DNA from: Alopecurus myosuroides
Lineage: Eukaryota; Streptophyta; Magnoliopsida; Poales; Poaceae
Reading direction: 5' to 3'
Assembly: GCA_028641055.1 (NCBI GenBank)
Contig: CM054062.1
Location: 170,259,715 to 170,323,714, forward strand
Length of the DNA stretch: 64,000 nt
In this document: in pieces, positions 12,212 to 24,700 of the stretch
Numbering within the stretch: position 1 is the stretch's first letter
How the letters are laid out: every line of letters starts with the position of its first letter
Notes under the pieces: model-generated
Told to the model about the DNA's origin: nothing
Seen by the model: the letters and a program-made list of their open reading frames with translations, nothing else
The model's database searches: none
Made by a program: the position numbers and the translations under genes

Positions 12212-12740
12212 TTCAACATAAATAACAAAATTCATATTTGAAAAGAACACAAAATTTTAGGTGGATTACATGTTTCAAATATTGAAAAAGGAATTACAAT
12301 GATTTAATTATGAATTAAACAAGTTTAAACAAGATTTAATTGAATTTAATTCAAGTGTGAATATTATTTGAATTTTATTGGTTCAAAACATAAATTCAAA
12401 TTCATATTTGAAAAGTTTATGTTTTTCTGGTTTGAAAACATATTTTGCATGTTCAAAAATAATTTAATTTGAGCAAGTTATGAATTTAGCAAATTTAAAT
12501 AATTTAAACAAGGTTTAAATTATTTAAACAATTTTAATTATTCAAAACATGAAACAAAAATTATATTTGAATAGGTGGTTTGAAATAGCATGGAAAACAT
12601 ATTTTATTTTCATTATTTGGATTAAGTATGAATTAGTTATGGATTTTATCAAATTTCAACTAAATTGTTTGAATTTGAAATTTGGGTGCATTTGAATTAT
12701 TCAAAACAGAAAAAAATGCTATAAATAGATAGAGAATTAA
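12212..12740 (-). repeat. ~159 bp degenerate tandem repeat in solo LTR B
   Basis: The anchor TTCAA(A)ACA starts at 12212, 12382, 12541 and 12700, giving spacings of 170, 159 and 159. Each unit also shares 'TATATTTGAA(A)AG' and 'GGAAAACATATTTT' words. Units are diverged from each other, but the period matches that in the other LTRs almost to the base. Confidence 0.75.
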
Positions 12741-13025
12741 ATTTGGGGCAGTGTACATATTTTACTTTTATTATTTGGATTTATAAAATTAAAGTTATTA
12801 GCATTTTCATTTTAGGGACCATTCTGTAATTAAAAGGATTTGGATTTAAAAAAAAAACTTGGACAGAAACGCTCTGCACCGCGCAGTGACCTAGCCAGGG
12901 TCACTGCCAATGGGCCAATGGGCCAAGGGGCCAGCGTGGCCCTCGTGTGCTGGCGTGGCAGCAGCAGTGGCTGACAGGGGGGGCCACCCTGTCAGCGCGC
13001 TGCGCCAAAAAGATTGGGGTTTTCC

Positions 13026-13098
13026 CCGCGGGAGGGGGAATCGAACCCGGGACCTCCCGTGTGCGTGCGCTGTGGCGTTGCCACTGGGGTGTGCGCTC
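13026..13098 (-). ncRNA. tRNA-like module in solo LTR B
   Basis: On the minus strand, CACCCCAGTGGCAACGCC stands at the A-box position, AGGTC at the usual variable-loop position 44-48, and GGGTTCGATTCC is a consensus B box with TTCGATT at positions 54-60. A T5 run follows at 13011-13007, 15 nt past position 73. Acceptor pairing is not convincing. It reads like a tRNA-derived Pol III promoter rather than a working tRNA. Confidence 0.55.
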
Positions 13099-13612
13099 GA
13101 GCTTGTCAGTATATGCGATGCGGTAGGGTTAACATTCAGTTAGCGCGTTTCTGAAATTTAACTGACGACGAAATGTTTCTGAACCTTGACAGCAACAGCG
13201 CGGTGGCCGGCGACGATCACCGTTGCTGCTGTCGCTGTGCTTGCGCGTGCACGGATGCGGTGCGTGTGCTTGGCGTGCTAGTGTGTTTGCAAGGCAGAGA
13301 GGAGGAGGTGGAGGCACGGTGGCGCTCACCTCCGAAGTAGTCGTAGCCGCGGCTCGGTGTGGAGGTGGTCGTCGCCGGCGGCAACAACAGGGATGGCGGC
13401 GACGTTCCAGTAGGTCTCCGGGGGTGCTGGGGTGTCGACGAGATCGAGGAAGACACGGTGGTACGGTTCCCGTGGTCAGCCAGGGAGGAGAGGGAGAAGA
13501 TCGCCGGTGGTAACCATGGATTCAGAGGACGGCGGCGGTGGGTGGTTGCAGAGAAGAAATTCCGGTGAGGGAGAGGGAAAAATGGCGGCGGTGCGAGGGG
13601 GGATAGGGTAGC

Positions 13613-13658
13613 CTAGGGTTTAGGGTAGCGGCGCGGGGCCTAGGTGGGTTCTTATAGG
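13613..13658 (-). promoter_or_regulatory. LTR core promoter of B (TATA-like plus telobox-like)
   Basis: CCTATAAGAA lies at 13649-13658 on the minus strand, with CTAAACCCTAGG about 30 nt downstream (13613-13624). Same arrangement as in E0 and E2. If real, the transcript starts near 13620 and the R-U5 leader is about 3.6 kb. Confidence 0.45.
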
Positions 13659-14466
13659 GGTAGGGGAGCGAGGATGGCCGTCGGGGAGGTACTGTGCCGC
13701 CGTGGCACCTCCCGATGTGCCGCCGTACGATTAGAAGAAGGAGGGGAGCGGGGCGAAGGGGTATGCGGGCCAGGGAGTTGGGCTGGGCCGCGCTGGCTGA
13801 GCCCACTGCCTCTCTCCCCCCGTTTCTTTTCCTTTTTTAAATTTTTCTTCTGTTTTTTTTTTGCAGCAAATAGAAATGGAAGAAAAAGATGAGTTTTGAG
13901 TTAGGGAAAATTTTAGAAAAAATTTGGGTGTGTTAAATAGGTCCACAACAACCAATTGTCAACTTTGGTTTTTCAAAAGTTCCAATTTAAATTACTGTTT
14001 GTGATTTAATCCAAATTTGACAGAATTTGCTTATTAAGTGTTTATTATTAGAAACAACATTTTTAATAGGGTGAACCCTATTGTTAATTAGAACAAATGA
14101 TTAGAATTGTTTGGTAATTTTTATAATTTCAAATTGGGGTGCTGTTTACAATTGAATTTGAAATAATACTTGAATTAAGTTTGGATTAATTGAATTATTA
14201 AAAGCCATCATTTTAATGGTTTGAACCTTATGGTTTAATGGAACAAAAATGGTTGTTTTGATTGAACTTTTTAGTTGGAAAAATTGTAACATAACAAGTA
14301 TGAAACAAAGCATTTGAATTTGTTTGAAATTCAATTATGAAAACAAATGAAAACAGATGCAAACAAATAGGAAACAAATGCAATGAGTATGATGACATGA
14401 TGCAAAACTTTAATTAAACAAGAAACAAACATGCTAGGGGTGTTTTTTCATACTCGGGATGTTACA

Positions 14467-16028
14467 GAATCTTAAGGCTAGCAAGATAGACAACGGAAAG
14501 TATCGATATCCAGTGTGGAAAGGACACAATGGTTCATGTGAGTGAATACTTGCCTGCAAACTCAGTAGCCTGGTACTGGGCTAACTCCTCTGAAGTAGTG
14601 TCGTAAACCTCGTCTGTCTCAACGTCGTCGTCTATTCGGGAAGAAGCAAACAAACAACGCAGAGAGACAAACAATCAATAACATGGCATAATGCACAATC
14701 ATGGGATGATGCATGACAATTTAATTGATGCATCAAGATAAGCTAGTTGACATGATAACATAATTAAATGGGCCTATATGCAATTTGGATTGCATATGGA
14801 AAAACCCATGAATTAAGGTTGAATTTAATGATCTACAAATAACCATCATGTGAAATTTGATTAGAATGATGCATGGATGAGGAAAACAATGAGAAAACAA
14901 CAATAGCTTCAATTTGAAAAGGTGTTTACCAAGTTTGGAAAACTATTTATTAAGTTATGAAATTTGGCTTCTTAAATGAGTTACACAAGCATTTGTTGTT
15001 TTCACCAATTTTAATTGTTCAAAATAGATAACCAACTTTATATTTGGAAAGAACACAAAATTTTAGGTGGAATACATGTTTCATTTGTTGAAAAAGGATT
15101 TAAAATGAGCAAGTTGTTAATTTGACAATTTTAAATGCATTAAATAAGAAACAGTTGTTTTCAGCAATTTAATTTATTTAAAACAGAACACAAAGTTGAT
15201 ATTTGCAAAGTACATGAAAAATGGAATGGAAAACATATTTTATATGTTCAAAAAGAATTTAGTTTGACCAAGTTATTAATTTAGCAATTTTAAATGAATT
15301 AAACAAGGATTTAAATATTTCACCAATTTAAAATATTCAAAACAGTAAACAAAGTTTATATTTGGAAAGCTTGTTCAATTTTTCATGGAAAACATATTTT
15401 ATATGTGCCATTTGAGTTAAATTTGAATTAGTTATGAATTTAACCAAATTTGAAATAGTAGTTTGAATTTGAATTTTTGAAACCATTTGAAATGTTCAAA
15501 ACAGTACACAAATGGTTTAAACATGTAGAGAATTAAATTTGGTATGGAAAACATATTTAATATGTTGAATTTGAATTTGAATTGAGGGATCTATGAGAGT
15601 TTGAATTCCAGGGACCATTCTGTAAAAATACAGGGACTGGATTTTAAAAGAAAAAGGATCCAGATCTGGATCCACCTCGCAGGGACCTAGCCTGGGCCGC
15701 TGACAACGGGCCCTAGGCCACGTTGGCGCCGCGTGGCAGGGGTGGGAGCTGGCGTGGCATCCAGGGTCGCTGACAGGGGAGCCCCACCTGTCAGCGCGAG
15801 TTGTAAAAATGTTGGGTTTATTCCGCGCGGACGGGGACTCGATCCCGCGACCGCAGGTGCGCGCGCACGGGTTGCAACCATCTGGGCTGAGGCTCGTTTG
15901 TGTCAGGTATAGGGCGCGCGGGGTTTTGAGTTTAGCTTCAGACTCAAAGTCTGACGAAACTGAACATTGGTTCAGTTAACTGAACCCGATCGGTAAGGAG
16001 AACGACGGCGACGATCGCTGCCGGCGTG
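14467..16028 (-). repeat. Right LTR of element A, middle segment
   Basis: Begins with the second copy of GAATC and continues A's LTR. It holds the AT-rich tandem repeat (anchors at 15018, 15178, 15336, 15495; spacings 160, 158, 159), a hairpin with stem GCTGACAGG (15769-15795) and a tRNA-like module (15824-15896). It stops at GCGTG (16024-16028), where E2 is inserted. Confidence 0.92.
15824..15896 (-). ncRNA. tRNA-like module in right LTR of A
   Basis: Nearly identical to the left-LTR copy (955-1027): A-box-like CAGCCCAGATGGTTGC, B-box-like GGGATCGAGTCC, and a T5 run just downstream. One visible change lies beside the A box. Its presence in both LTRs shows it was part of the element when A inserted. 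Confidence 0.5.
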
Positions 16029-18270
16029 TGTCGCACCCGGACTTCTAAAGGATACTCGCCGTTCCGTTGAACAGTAGTAGATTGGATTACGGGGCTTACC
16101 GGCACCCGCGTCCTCTTACGAGTAGGCCAACACACGTATGTGTGACAACCAACCCCTATCTGTTCAGCGTCGATGTAAACTATCCCATAGAAATCAGGAT
16201 ACTTCCATTGACGTACTTCAAAACATACACATATGGTACGTCAACGGCGTTTGAACAAGTGATATCACAACAGATCTCTACGACACAAAAGATTGTAATA
16301 AGTGGCAAATAGCTCTCATTAGAGCAGAGATAGCAAATACAATCATTCAGAGGACACATGTCCCAACAATACATCATTACATCACAGCGGAAGCATTCAA
16401 CATGTCTGAGTACAGACAAGATCCAAATAGGCCTAAGAGGCCGGAAACGAAAAGACGGAGCCCATCCACGAAGTCTCGGATCCTGCCCGGGTCCGCTATC
16501 TACTCGTCAGCAGTCTCTTCATACTCCACGTAGTAGCCACCATGGGGATCCTCGGAATCGTCGTCTGCGGAAACCACAGCCCCAAAGGGGTCAGTACATA
16601 AACGTACTGGCAAGCAAGACTCACAGTTCACCAAAGTGTAACCCGTCAACACCAAGCACAGATGCTTTGGGTTCAACGGAAGGAAAGGGGATATAAAAGA
16701 TGATGCAACTGGCTGCTCTAACCAACTACAGAACATACTACAACTTCCGGCTATCAGAAAGGAGATAAGATCGAGTATTGTAACCAACTGAAAGATAACT
16801 TCAAACAAACCCATCCTGGATCTCGCCCCTTATCCAAAGAAGCAATCCGAGGATAACTCACACAGTTGAAATCATGATGGTTTAGATTATTGTGTCAATA
16901 AGCCTATTACTAGTCAAGTTGTTAATCATTGGGTGTAAGGTTGTTAATCATTAGGTTTAAGTTGTCCTGAGTACTTGTTAGCCAGTACTTTCACCAAGTA
17001 ATCCATAACCGCGGAAAACACGACTTCTCGAGAAGATTTATCCCTGCAGGGTTGCACCAATTTGGCCGTACACGCAAGAATATCCCGCCAGACGGGAATC
17101 AAACCCACCAAGCGAGGCACTCTACACAACTCAACTCTTCTTCGCATCAAGCCCAAAGCACCACGTGCTGTGCGTGCGCGGCTAATCGAGCCCCACGAAG
17201 AAAAGGGGACCCTCATAGCACTGGAAGACCACGCCGCCCTAAATGCCGACTACAAAAGTTCCACCCTGGCCTGGGCTCGCAAGATCATGCATGCAGCAAA
17301 TGGAAAGCCCGAACTACGTGTGGCGATTTGGACGAGATGCGAATCGAATCAAATTGAGGGGGGCGCCCATACTCGCTTCCCACATGCGGTTAGTGCGCTC
17401 ATCATGGATCAGTAGACAAGACCCTTTTCCTATTAGGGTCGACACTAGCAGGCCTCAAAACCACCCTGGGCCTCCTGCCGGTGCCTTATCATCAAATTTA
17501 TTATTAATCATAACATTAGCATGGTTGATTGATTAAACATCGAGCCCCCAGAACATAATATAGAGATAGTAACAGAAAGTAGCGGGTAACAGACTCGAGC
17601 AAAACAACGTAAGCATGCTAGTAAGACACGGGCTCAACAAAAGGTTATAGGTGTGGGGGGTGAGGCAATATCAGGGTTAAGGGATACATGTGATGGGTTC
17701 GTAACAGAAACAACTACACATAGGGCTTAGCAAAATAGACAACGGAAAGTATCGGTAACCAATGTTGAAAGGAACACGGTGGTTCATGTGAGTGATAACT
17801 TGCCTGCAAAACCCAGTAGCCTGGTACTGAGCTAACTCCTTAGAAGGGGTGTCGTAAGGATCGTCGGTCTCAACGTCGTCGTTTATCCGAGAAGAAGCAA
17901 ACAGACAATGCAGAAAAGGTAGACAATCAATATCATGGCATAGTGCACAATCATGGGATGATGCATGTCAAGTTAATGGTTGCATCAAAATAAACTTGCT
18001 AACATGGTAATACAATTTAAATGGACCCATATGCAATTGGATTGCATATGGCAAGAGTCCATGAATTAAGTGGAAACAAATGATCTACAATTTAATTATC
18101 ATGTGAAAGTTGTTAGCATGATGCATGCATGATGATAACAACAAAATAACAACAATAGATGCAAGTGGAAAAGAAGTTTAACAAGGTTTGGAAATCATTT
18201 ATTATGTTTGGAAAATTTGGTTACTTAAAGATGTCACACAAGCATTTGTTGTTTTCATCAAGTTAAATTG

Positions 18271-18990
18271 TTCAAAACAGATAACAAAGTTCATATTTGA
18301 AAAGAAAACAAGATTTTAGTTGGAATACATGTTTCACTTGTTGAAAAAGGATTTCAAATGAATTATTTATGAATTAAACAAGTGTAAGCAAGAATTAAAT
18401 GAATTTAATTCAAACATGAACTTATTTGAATTTTTATTTGTTCAAAACATTAAGTGAGATTCATATTTGCAAAGTTTATACTTTTGTGGTTGGAAAACAT
18501 ATTTTATATGTCCCAAGAGAATTTGTTTTGATCAAGTTATAGAATTAACAATTTTAAATGAATTAAACAAGGTTTAAATTATTTAACCAATTTTAATTAT
18601 TCAAAACATGAAACAAATTTTATATTTGAAAAGGTGGTTTAATTTTGCATGGAAAACATATTTCATTTGTGGAAATTAGATTTAAAATGAGCAAGTTATT
18701 ATTTTGGCAATTTTAAATGCATTAAACAAGAAACAGTTGTTTTCAGCAATTTAAATTATTCAAAACAGCAAACAAAATTTATATTTGGAAAGTACATGAA
18801 AAGTTGATTGGAAAACATATTTAGTTTTTGGAATTTGGAATTTTTATGAACAAGTTATGATTTTTGCAAGTTTAAGTGAATTTAACAAGAATTCAAATAT
18901 TGCACCAATTTAAAATATTCAAAACAGTAAACAATTTTTATATTTGGAAAGAACATTTAATTTGGTATTGAAAACATATTTAAAAAGTCA
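18271..18990 (-). repeat. ~159 bp degenerate tandem repeat in left LTR of E2
   Basis: The anchor TTCAAAACA starts at 18271, 18441, 18600, 18759 and 18918, giving spacings of 170, 159, 159 and 159. The right LTR has the same array from 23991. The period is close to one nucleosome plus linker. Units are AT-rich and share short words rather than long identity. Confidence 0.75.
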
Positions 18991-19174
18991 AATTTGGAGT
19001 TACAATGATTTTCTTATGCCATTTACAAGATATAGTGCAAATCTGCCATTTTTTTAGTGAAACAGGGACTTGGAAAATAATTTGCAGGGGCTATAATTAA
19101 TTACCAGGGGCCTATGTGTGATTTGCTGGAAGTTCCTGTACCAAGGCATTGCAAAATAAAAGGGGGTTTTATTC

Positions 19175-19247
19175 TGCAGGGGGTGGGATTCGATCCCCCC
19201 ACCTCCTGGACGCGCAAAGGGGACATAACCATTGCGGCTATGCGTTG
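19175..19247 (-). ncRNA. tRNA-like module in left LTR of E2
   Basis: On the minus strand, TAGCCGCAATGGTTATG has T8, A9, GG at 18-19. GGATCGAATCCC is B-box-like with the loop at positions 54-60; the sequence around it can pair as GTGGG with CCCAC. A T4 run lies 14 nt past position 73 (19161-19158). The acceptor stem is not formed. Confidence 0.5.
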
Positions 19248-19778
19248 TGTTTGTAACAGGAGGGGCAGTGTGGGGTTATGTGCTGCAGTTTTACGTGATG
19301 TTTCTGAATACTAACTGAACTCGAACAGGTACCACGACAGGGACAGCGATCAGAGGGGAGGACGCCATGGCTGCTCTCGCTAGGGCGCCGTGGGCTCGCC
19401 GGAGAGGGGGCGGCCAAGGGGGGAAGGGAGATGAGGGAGGAGGAGTAGAGGGAGGAGATCGATGGGGGGCGGCCTCACCTTGAGCGCTCGATGGAGGAGG
19501 TCGGCAGGGAGCAACAGGAGCTTGGCCGGCGAAAAGTCGGCGATGGCGGCGGTGACTCAGGCCCTCCCGGTCCAAGCCGAGGGGGGGCGAAGGGAGATGG
19601 AACCATGGGGGTTCCATTCCCATGCTTGGCCCGGCCGGAGGAGGTCCGGAGCTCCGGCGATTGCCGGTGGAAGGAGAGCTTTTTTTTTCTTTCGGTTGGG
19701 TTCAGTATAGGCTACAGAGCATACAGAGAGCAGAGAGGGAAAGGAGGAAGAAGGAAGAAGAGATGGAGGCGCTAGGCT

Positions 19779-19818
19779 AGGGTTAGGGTTTGCAGGGGGA
19801 TCGGTGGCCGTTTTATGG
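19779..19818 (-). promoter_or_regulatory. LTR core promoter of E2 (left copy)
   Basis: A TATA-like CCATAAAACG (19809-19818) is followed about 25 nt downstream by AAACCCTAACCCTAG (about 19777-19791), a telobox. The right copy is at 34334-34372. This implies a leader of about 3.7 kb from start to the end of the LTR. Confidence 0.45.
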
Positions 19819-20805
19819 GGAGCCCTAGCTAGGTACGGCTGCCATCGAGGAGGAGAGGAGAGGATCGTGTGGTACAGAGGAGGTTCGTACAATTGGAGGA
19901 GGAAGACGACAAGGGGGGGGGAGAAAAGGTATCGGGCTGGAAGAGGTAGATGGGCTGGGGGAGAAATTGGATGGGGTGGGCTTGCTGCTGCTCCTCTCCT
20001 CTCTTTTTATTATTTGCTTTCCTGTTTTTTTTTGTAGCAAGAGAGAAAATGGAAGAATTAGATAGTTTTTGGAGTTGATAAAATCTTGGAAAAATTCATG
20101 GGAGTGGGTTAGGTCAACTACAACCAACTACCAAGTTTGGACTTCAAAATTATTTAAGTTTTTGTGCTGTTTGGAAATAAACCAAATTTAGAGGTATTTT
20201 GTTATTAAATAAAATAGTATTGAAAACAAAGGTTTTTAATAGGGTGAACCCTATTGATTAAAGTGGTTAAAATTATTAGAATAGATTGGTAGTTTTAATG
20301 ATTTGGAAATTGGTGCTGTTTGCATAGGTTTCAAATTGGAGTTAGTTTGGATATTGATTGAAATATTTAAGACAAGAAATTACTTATGGTGATCATATGA
20401 TTCTAATTGGAAACAAATGAACACCTTTGTTTTGGTTATTTTTTTATAATTTCAAATTGGGATGCTGTTTAGTGATTGGGTTTGAATTTGAAAGCAAGTT
20501 GGATTTAATTAATTGAAATAAAAGCACCATTTTATTAGTTGATCAACATGGAATAAAATGAGAACAATTGGTTGTTTGTATTTGAAATAACATTTTGGAA
20601 ATTGTAACATCACAAGGATGAAACAAAAGGTTTGAAGTTTTGGTTTGAAATTCAAATAGAAAACAAAGGAAAACAAATGAAAACAGAGAAAAACAAATGG
20701 AAAACAAACAAAACAAATGCAATCAACATGATGCCATGATGCAAAACATAAAATAACAGAGAGCAAAACATTCTAAAGGCTATTTTTCAGACTTGGGATG
20801 TTACA

Positions 20806-21749
20806 AAACGCCCCCCCTTGAAGGAATCGCGCCCCGAGATTCCTACTGAGAAAAGATAAGGTCCGGATACTTCTTGGGAAGATCTTCTTGAGCTGTGACA
20901 CGTAAAACACATCGTGCACATTGGATTTGTTTTTCTGGAAGTTCAAGATGACAGGCATTCCCGGCAACTCTTCCGGAAAGACGTCAGGGAATTTGGAAAC
21001 CACCGGAACATTTTCAAGTAAAGGGAGAGGTTTTGTATCGAGGGTGTATAGCTGGATAGAACTTGATTCATTTGGAGAATATACTATCTGAAATGTGGTG
21101 ATTCAGGAATGCTTCCTCGAAACAACCCCAGGTGATAGAAATGCCAGCTCTCATAGCCTGGAATCAACTACAACAACAACGACGACAACAACAACCTTTC
21201 TGGCCAGATAGACTTGATATTTGGGAAGTTTTGATTAGCCGCCGGTAGAAGAATTGAAGTGGAAAACAACAACAAGATTTCAACGGACGAAAAGGATGTT
21301 GAGAAGAACAGGATATCAACATCGGGAAAAACGAGAACAAAACACTCCTGAGGTACTAAGGAAAAACCCATCCGGGCTTCTAAAGGATCATTATCTACTG
21401 CTTAAGGAATAGAGGATCTGCTTCCGGGGTTTACACGCCTCCGTTCTCAATCGTGACTAGGCAACATGATAAATCATGTCACAACCACCTCCATTCCTAT
21501 GGTCTAGTAGATATAACCATCCTAGAGAAACCAGAATTCGTGAAATCCTAACTTGAAAGTTTAGATGAGAAGAGAAAACAACGTTGCACTTCCTTACCAG
21601 AAAAAGGGAGGGTGGGTGGGGAAAGAAGAAAAAGAACAGAATTCCTACTCTCACGTTTAATTTTTTCCTATATAGCTACAAAATAGTTTCTAGACTCAAC
21701 TGCGACCAGTAAAAAGGGATCCTACAGGCAGACAGGCTCTGATACCATT
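20806..21749 (-). pseudogene. Internal remnant of E2: fused scraps of gypsy gag-pol
   Basis: After the polypurine tract come short blocks that match separate parts of element A: the pol C-terminus (FQK/VHDVF near 20880-20945), the protease-RT linker (FPEELPGMP, near 20955-21005; compare 5210-5260), a gag block (near 21090-21165; compare 6375-6450), and the 5' leader with start of the upstream ORF (21168-21749). The order is that of A, with the DNA between removed by several deletions. The primer site TGGTATCAGAGC is at 21736-21747. Confidence 0.85.
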
Positions 21750-24700
21750 TGTCGCACCCGGACTTCTAAAGGATACTCGCCGTTCCGTTGAACAGTAGTA
21801 GATTGGATTACGGGGCTTACCGGCACCCGCGTCCTCTTACGAGTAGGCCAACACACGTATGTGTGACAACCAACTCCTATCTGTTCAGCGTCGACGTAAA
21901 CTATCCCATAGAAATCAGGATACTTCCATTGACGTACTTCAAAACATACACACATGGTACGTCAACGGCGTTTGAACAAGTGATATCACAACAGATCTCT
22001 ACGACACAAAAGATTGAAATAAGTGGCAAATAGCTCTCATTAGAGCAGAGATAGCAAATACAATCATTCAGAGGACACATGTCCCAACAATACATCATTA
22101 CATCACAGCGGAAGCATTCAACATGTCTGAGTACAGACAAGATCCAAATAGGCCTAAGAGGCCGGAAACGAAAAGACGGAGCCCATCCACGAAGTCTCGG
22201 ATCCTGCCCGGGTCCGCTATCTACTCGTCAGCAGTCTCGTCATACTCCACGTAGTAGCCACCATGGGGATCCTCGGAATCGTCGTCTGCGGAAACCACAG
22301 CCCCAAAGGGGTCAGTACATAAACGTACTGGCAAGCAAGACTCACAGTTCACCAAAGTGTAACCTGTCAACACCAAGCACATATGCTTTGGGTTCAACGG
22401 AAGGAAAGGGGATATAAAAGATGATGCAACTGGCTGCTCTAACCAACTACAGAACATACTACAACTTCCGGCTATCAGAAAGGAGATAAGATCGAGTATT
22501 GTAACCAACTGAAAGATAACTTCAAACAAACCCATCCTGGATCTCGCCCCTTATCCAAAGAAGCAATCCGAGGATAACTCACACAGTTGAAATCATGATG
22601 GTTTAGATTATTGTGTCAATAAGCCTATTACTAGTCAAGTTGTTAATCATTGGGTGTAAGGTTGTTAATCATTAGGTTTAAGTTGTCCTGAGTACTTGTT
22701 AGCCAGTACTTTCACCAAGTAATCCATAACCGCGGAAAACACGGCTTCTCGAGAAGATTTATCCCTGCAGGGTTGCACCAATTTGGCCGTACACGCAAGA
22801 ATATCCCGCCAGACGGGAATCAAACCCACCAAGCGAGGCACTCTACACAACTCAACTCTTCTTCGCATGAAGCCCAAAGCACCACGTGCTGTGCGTGCGC
22901 GGCTAATCGAGCCCCACGAAGAAAAGGGGACCCTCATAGCACTGGAAGACCACGCCGCCCTAAATGCCGACTACAAAAGTTCCACCCTGGCATGGGCTCG
23001 CAAGATCATGCATGCAGCAAATGGAAAGCCCGAACTACGTGTGGCGATTTGGACGAGATGCGAATCGAATCAAATTGAGGGGGGAGCCCATACTCGCTTC
23101 CCACATGTGGTTAGTGCGCTCATCATGGATCAGTAGACAAGACCCTTTTCCTATTAGGGTCGACACTAGCAGGCCTCAAAACCACCTTGGGCCTCCTGCC
23201 GGTGCCTTATCATCAAATTTATTATTAATCATAACATTAGCATGGTTGATTGATTAAACATCGAGCCCCCAGAACATAATATAGAGATAGTAACAGAAAG
23301 TAGCGGGTAACAGACTCGAGCAAAACAACCTAAGCATGCTAGTAAGACACGGGCTCAACAAAAGGTTATAGGTGTGGGGGTGAGGCAATATCAGGGTTAA
23401 GGGATACATGTGATGGGTTCGTAACAGAAACAACTACACATAGGGCTTAGCAAAATAGACAACGGAAAGTATCGGTAACCAATGTTGAAAGGAACACGGT
23501 GGTTCATGTGAGTGATAACTTGCCTGCAAAACCCAGTAGCCTGGTACTGAGCTAACTCCTTAGAAGGGGTGTCGTAAGGATCGTCGGTCTCAACGTCGTC
23601 GTTTATCCGAGAAGAAGCAAACAGACAATGCAGAAAAGGTAGACAATCAATATCATGGCATAGTGCACAATCATGGGATGATGCATGTCAAGTTAATGGT
23701 TGCATCAAAATAAACTTGCTAACATGGTAATACAATTTAAATGGACCCATATGCAATTGGATTGCATATGGCAAGAGTCCATGAATTAAGTGGAAACAAA
23801 TGATCTACAATTTAATTATCATGTGAAAGTTGTTAGCATGATGCATGCATTATGATAACAACAAAATAACAACAATAGATGCAAGTGGAAAAGAAGTTTA
23901 ACAAGGTTTGGAAATCATTTATTAAGTTTGGAAAATTTGGTTACTTAAAGATGTCACACAAGCATTTGTTGTTTTCATCAAGTTAAATTGTTCAAAACAG
24001 ATAACAAAGTTCATATTTGAAAAGAAAACAAGATTTTAGTTGGAATACATGTTTCACTTGTTGAAAAAGGATTTCAAATGAATTATTTATGAATTAAACA
24101 AGTGTAAGCAAGAATAAAATGAATTTAATTCAAACATGAACTTATTTGAATTTTTATTTGTTCAAAACATTAAGTGAGATTCATATTTGCAAATTTTATA
24201 CTTTTGTGGTTGGAACACATATTTTATATGTCCCAAGAGAATTTGTTTTGATCAAGTTATGGAATTAACAATTTTAAATGAATTAAACAAGGTTTAAATT
24301 ATTTAACCAATTTTAATTATTCAAAACATGAAACAAATTTTATATTTGAAAAGGTGGTTTAATTTTGCATGGAAAACATATTTCATTTGTGGAAATTGGA
24401 TTTAAAATGAGCAAGTTATTATTTTGGCAATTTTAAATGCATTAAACAAGAAACAGTTGTTTTCAGCAATTTAAATTATTCAAAACAGCAAACAAAATTT
24501 ATATTTGGAAAGTACATGAAAAGTTGATTGGAAAACATATTTAGTTTGTGGAATTTGGAATTTTTATGAACAAGTTATGATTTTTGCAAGTTTAAGTGAA
24601 TTTAACAAGAATTCAAATATTGCACCAATTTAAAATATTCAAAACAGTAAACAATTTTTATATTTGGAAATAACATTTAATTTGGTATTGAAAACATATT

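Larger units (their letters stand above)
9994..14466 (-). mobile_element. Solo LTR B inserted in the right LTR of A
   Basis: The sequence runs from TGTCGCACCC to GATGTTACA, 4473 bp. It is flanked on both sides by GAATC (9989-9993 and 14467-14471), with A's LTR continuing on either side. It has no interior, primer site or polypurine tract, so it is the product of recombination between the two LTRs of a former element. It carries the hairpin (10557), the ~159 bp repeats (12212-12740), a tRNA-like module (13026-13098) and the promoter pair (13613-13658). Confidence 0.93.
16029..20805 (-). repeat. Left (3') LTR of E2
   Basis: Runs TGTCGCACCC to GATGTTACA, next to the polypurine tract. Contents along plus: hairpin 16592-16609, ~159 bp repeats 18271-18990, tRNA-like module 19175-19247, GC-rich leader 19300-19780, telobox 19779-19791 and TATA-like box 19809-19818, then T-rich tract and AT-rich U3. 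A 104-codon minus ORF (16500-16814) is also present in the right copy but is broken in B, so I do not call it a gene. Confidence 0.93.

Noticed and set aside
19777..19795. Telomere-like CCCTAAA repeats
   Set aside because: Only one to two units; fits a promoter telobox, not an interstitial telomere array.
16500..22535. Shared 104-codon minus ORF at 16500-16814 and 22221-22535
   Set aside because: Both are the same LTR of E2; in B the frame is broken and in A it is not kept, so identity is due to LTR duplication.
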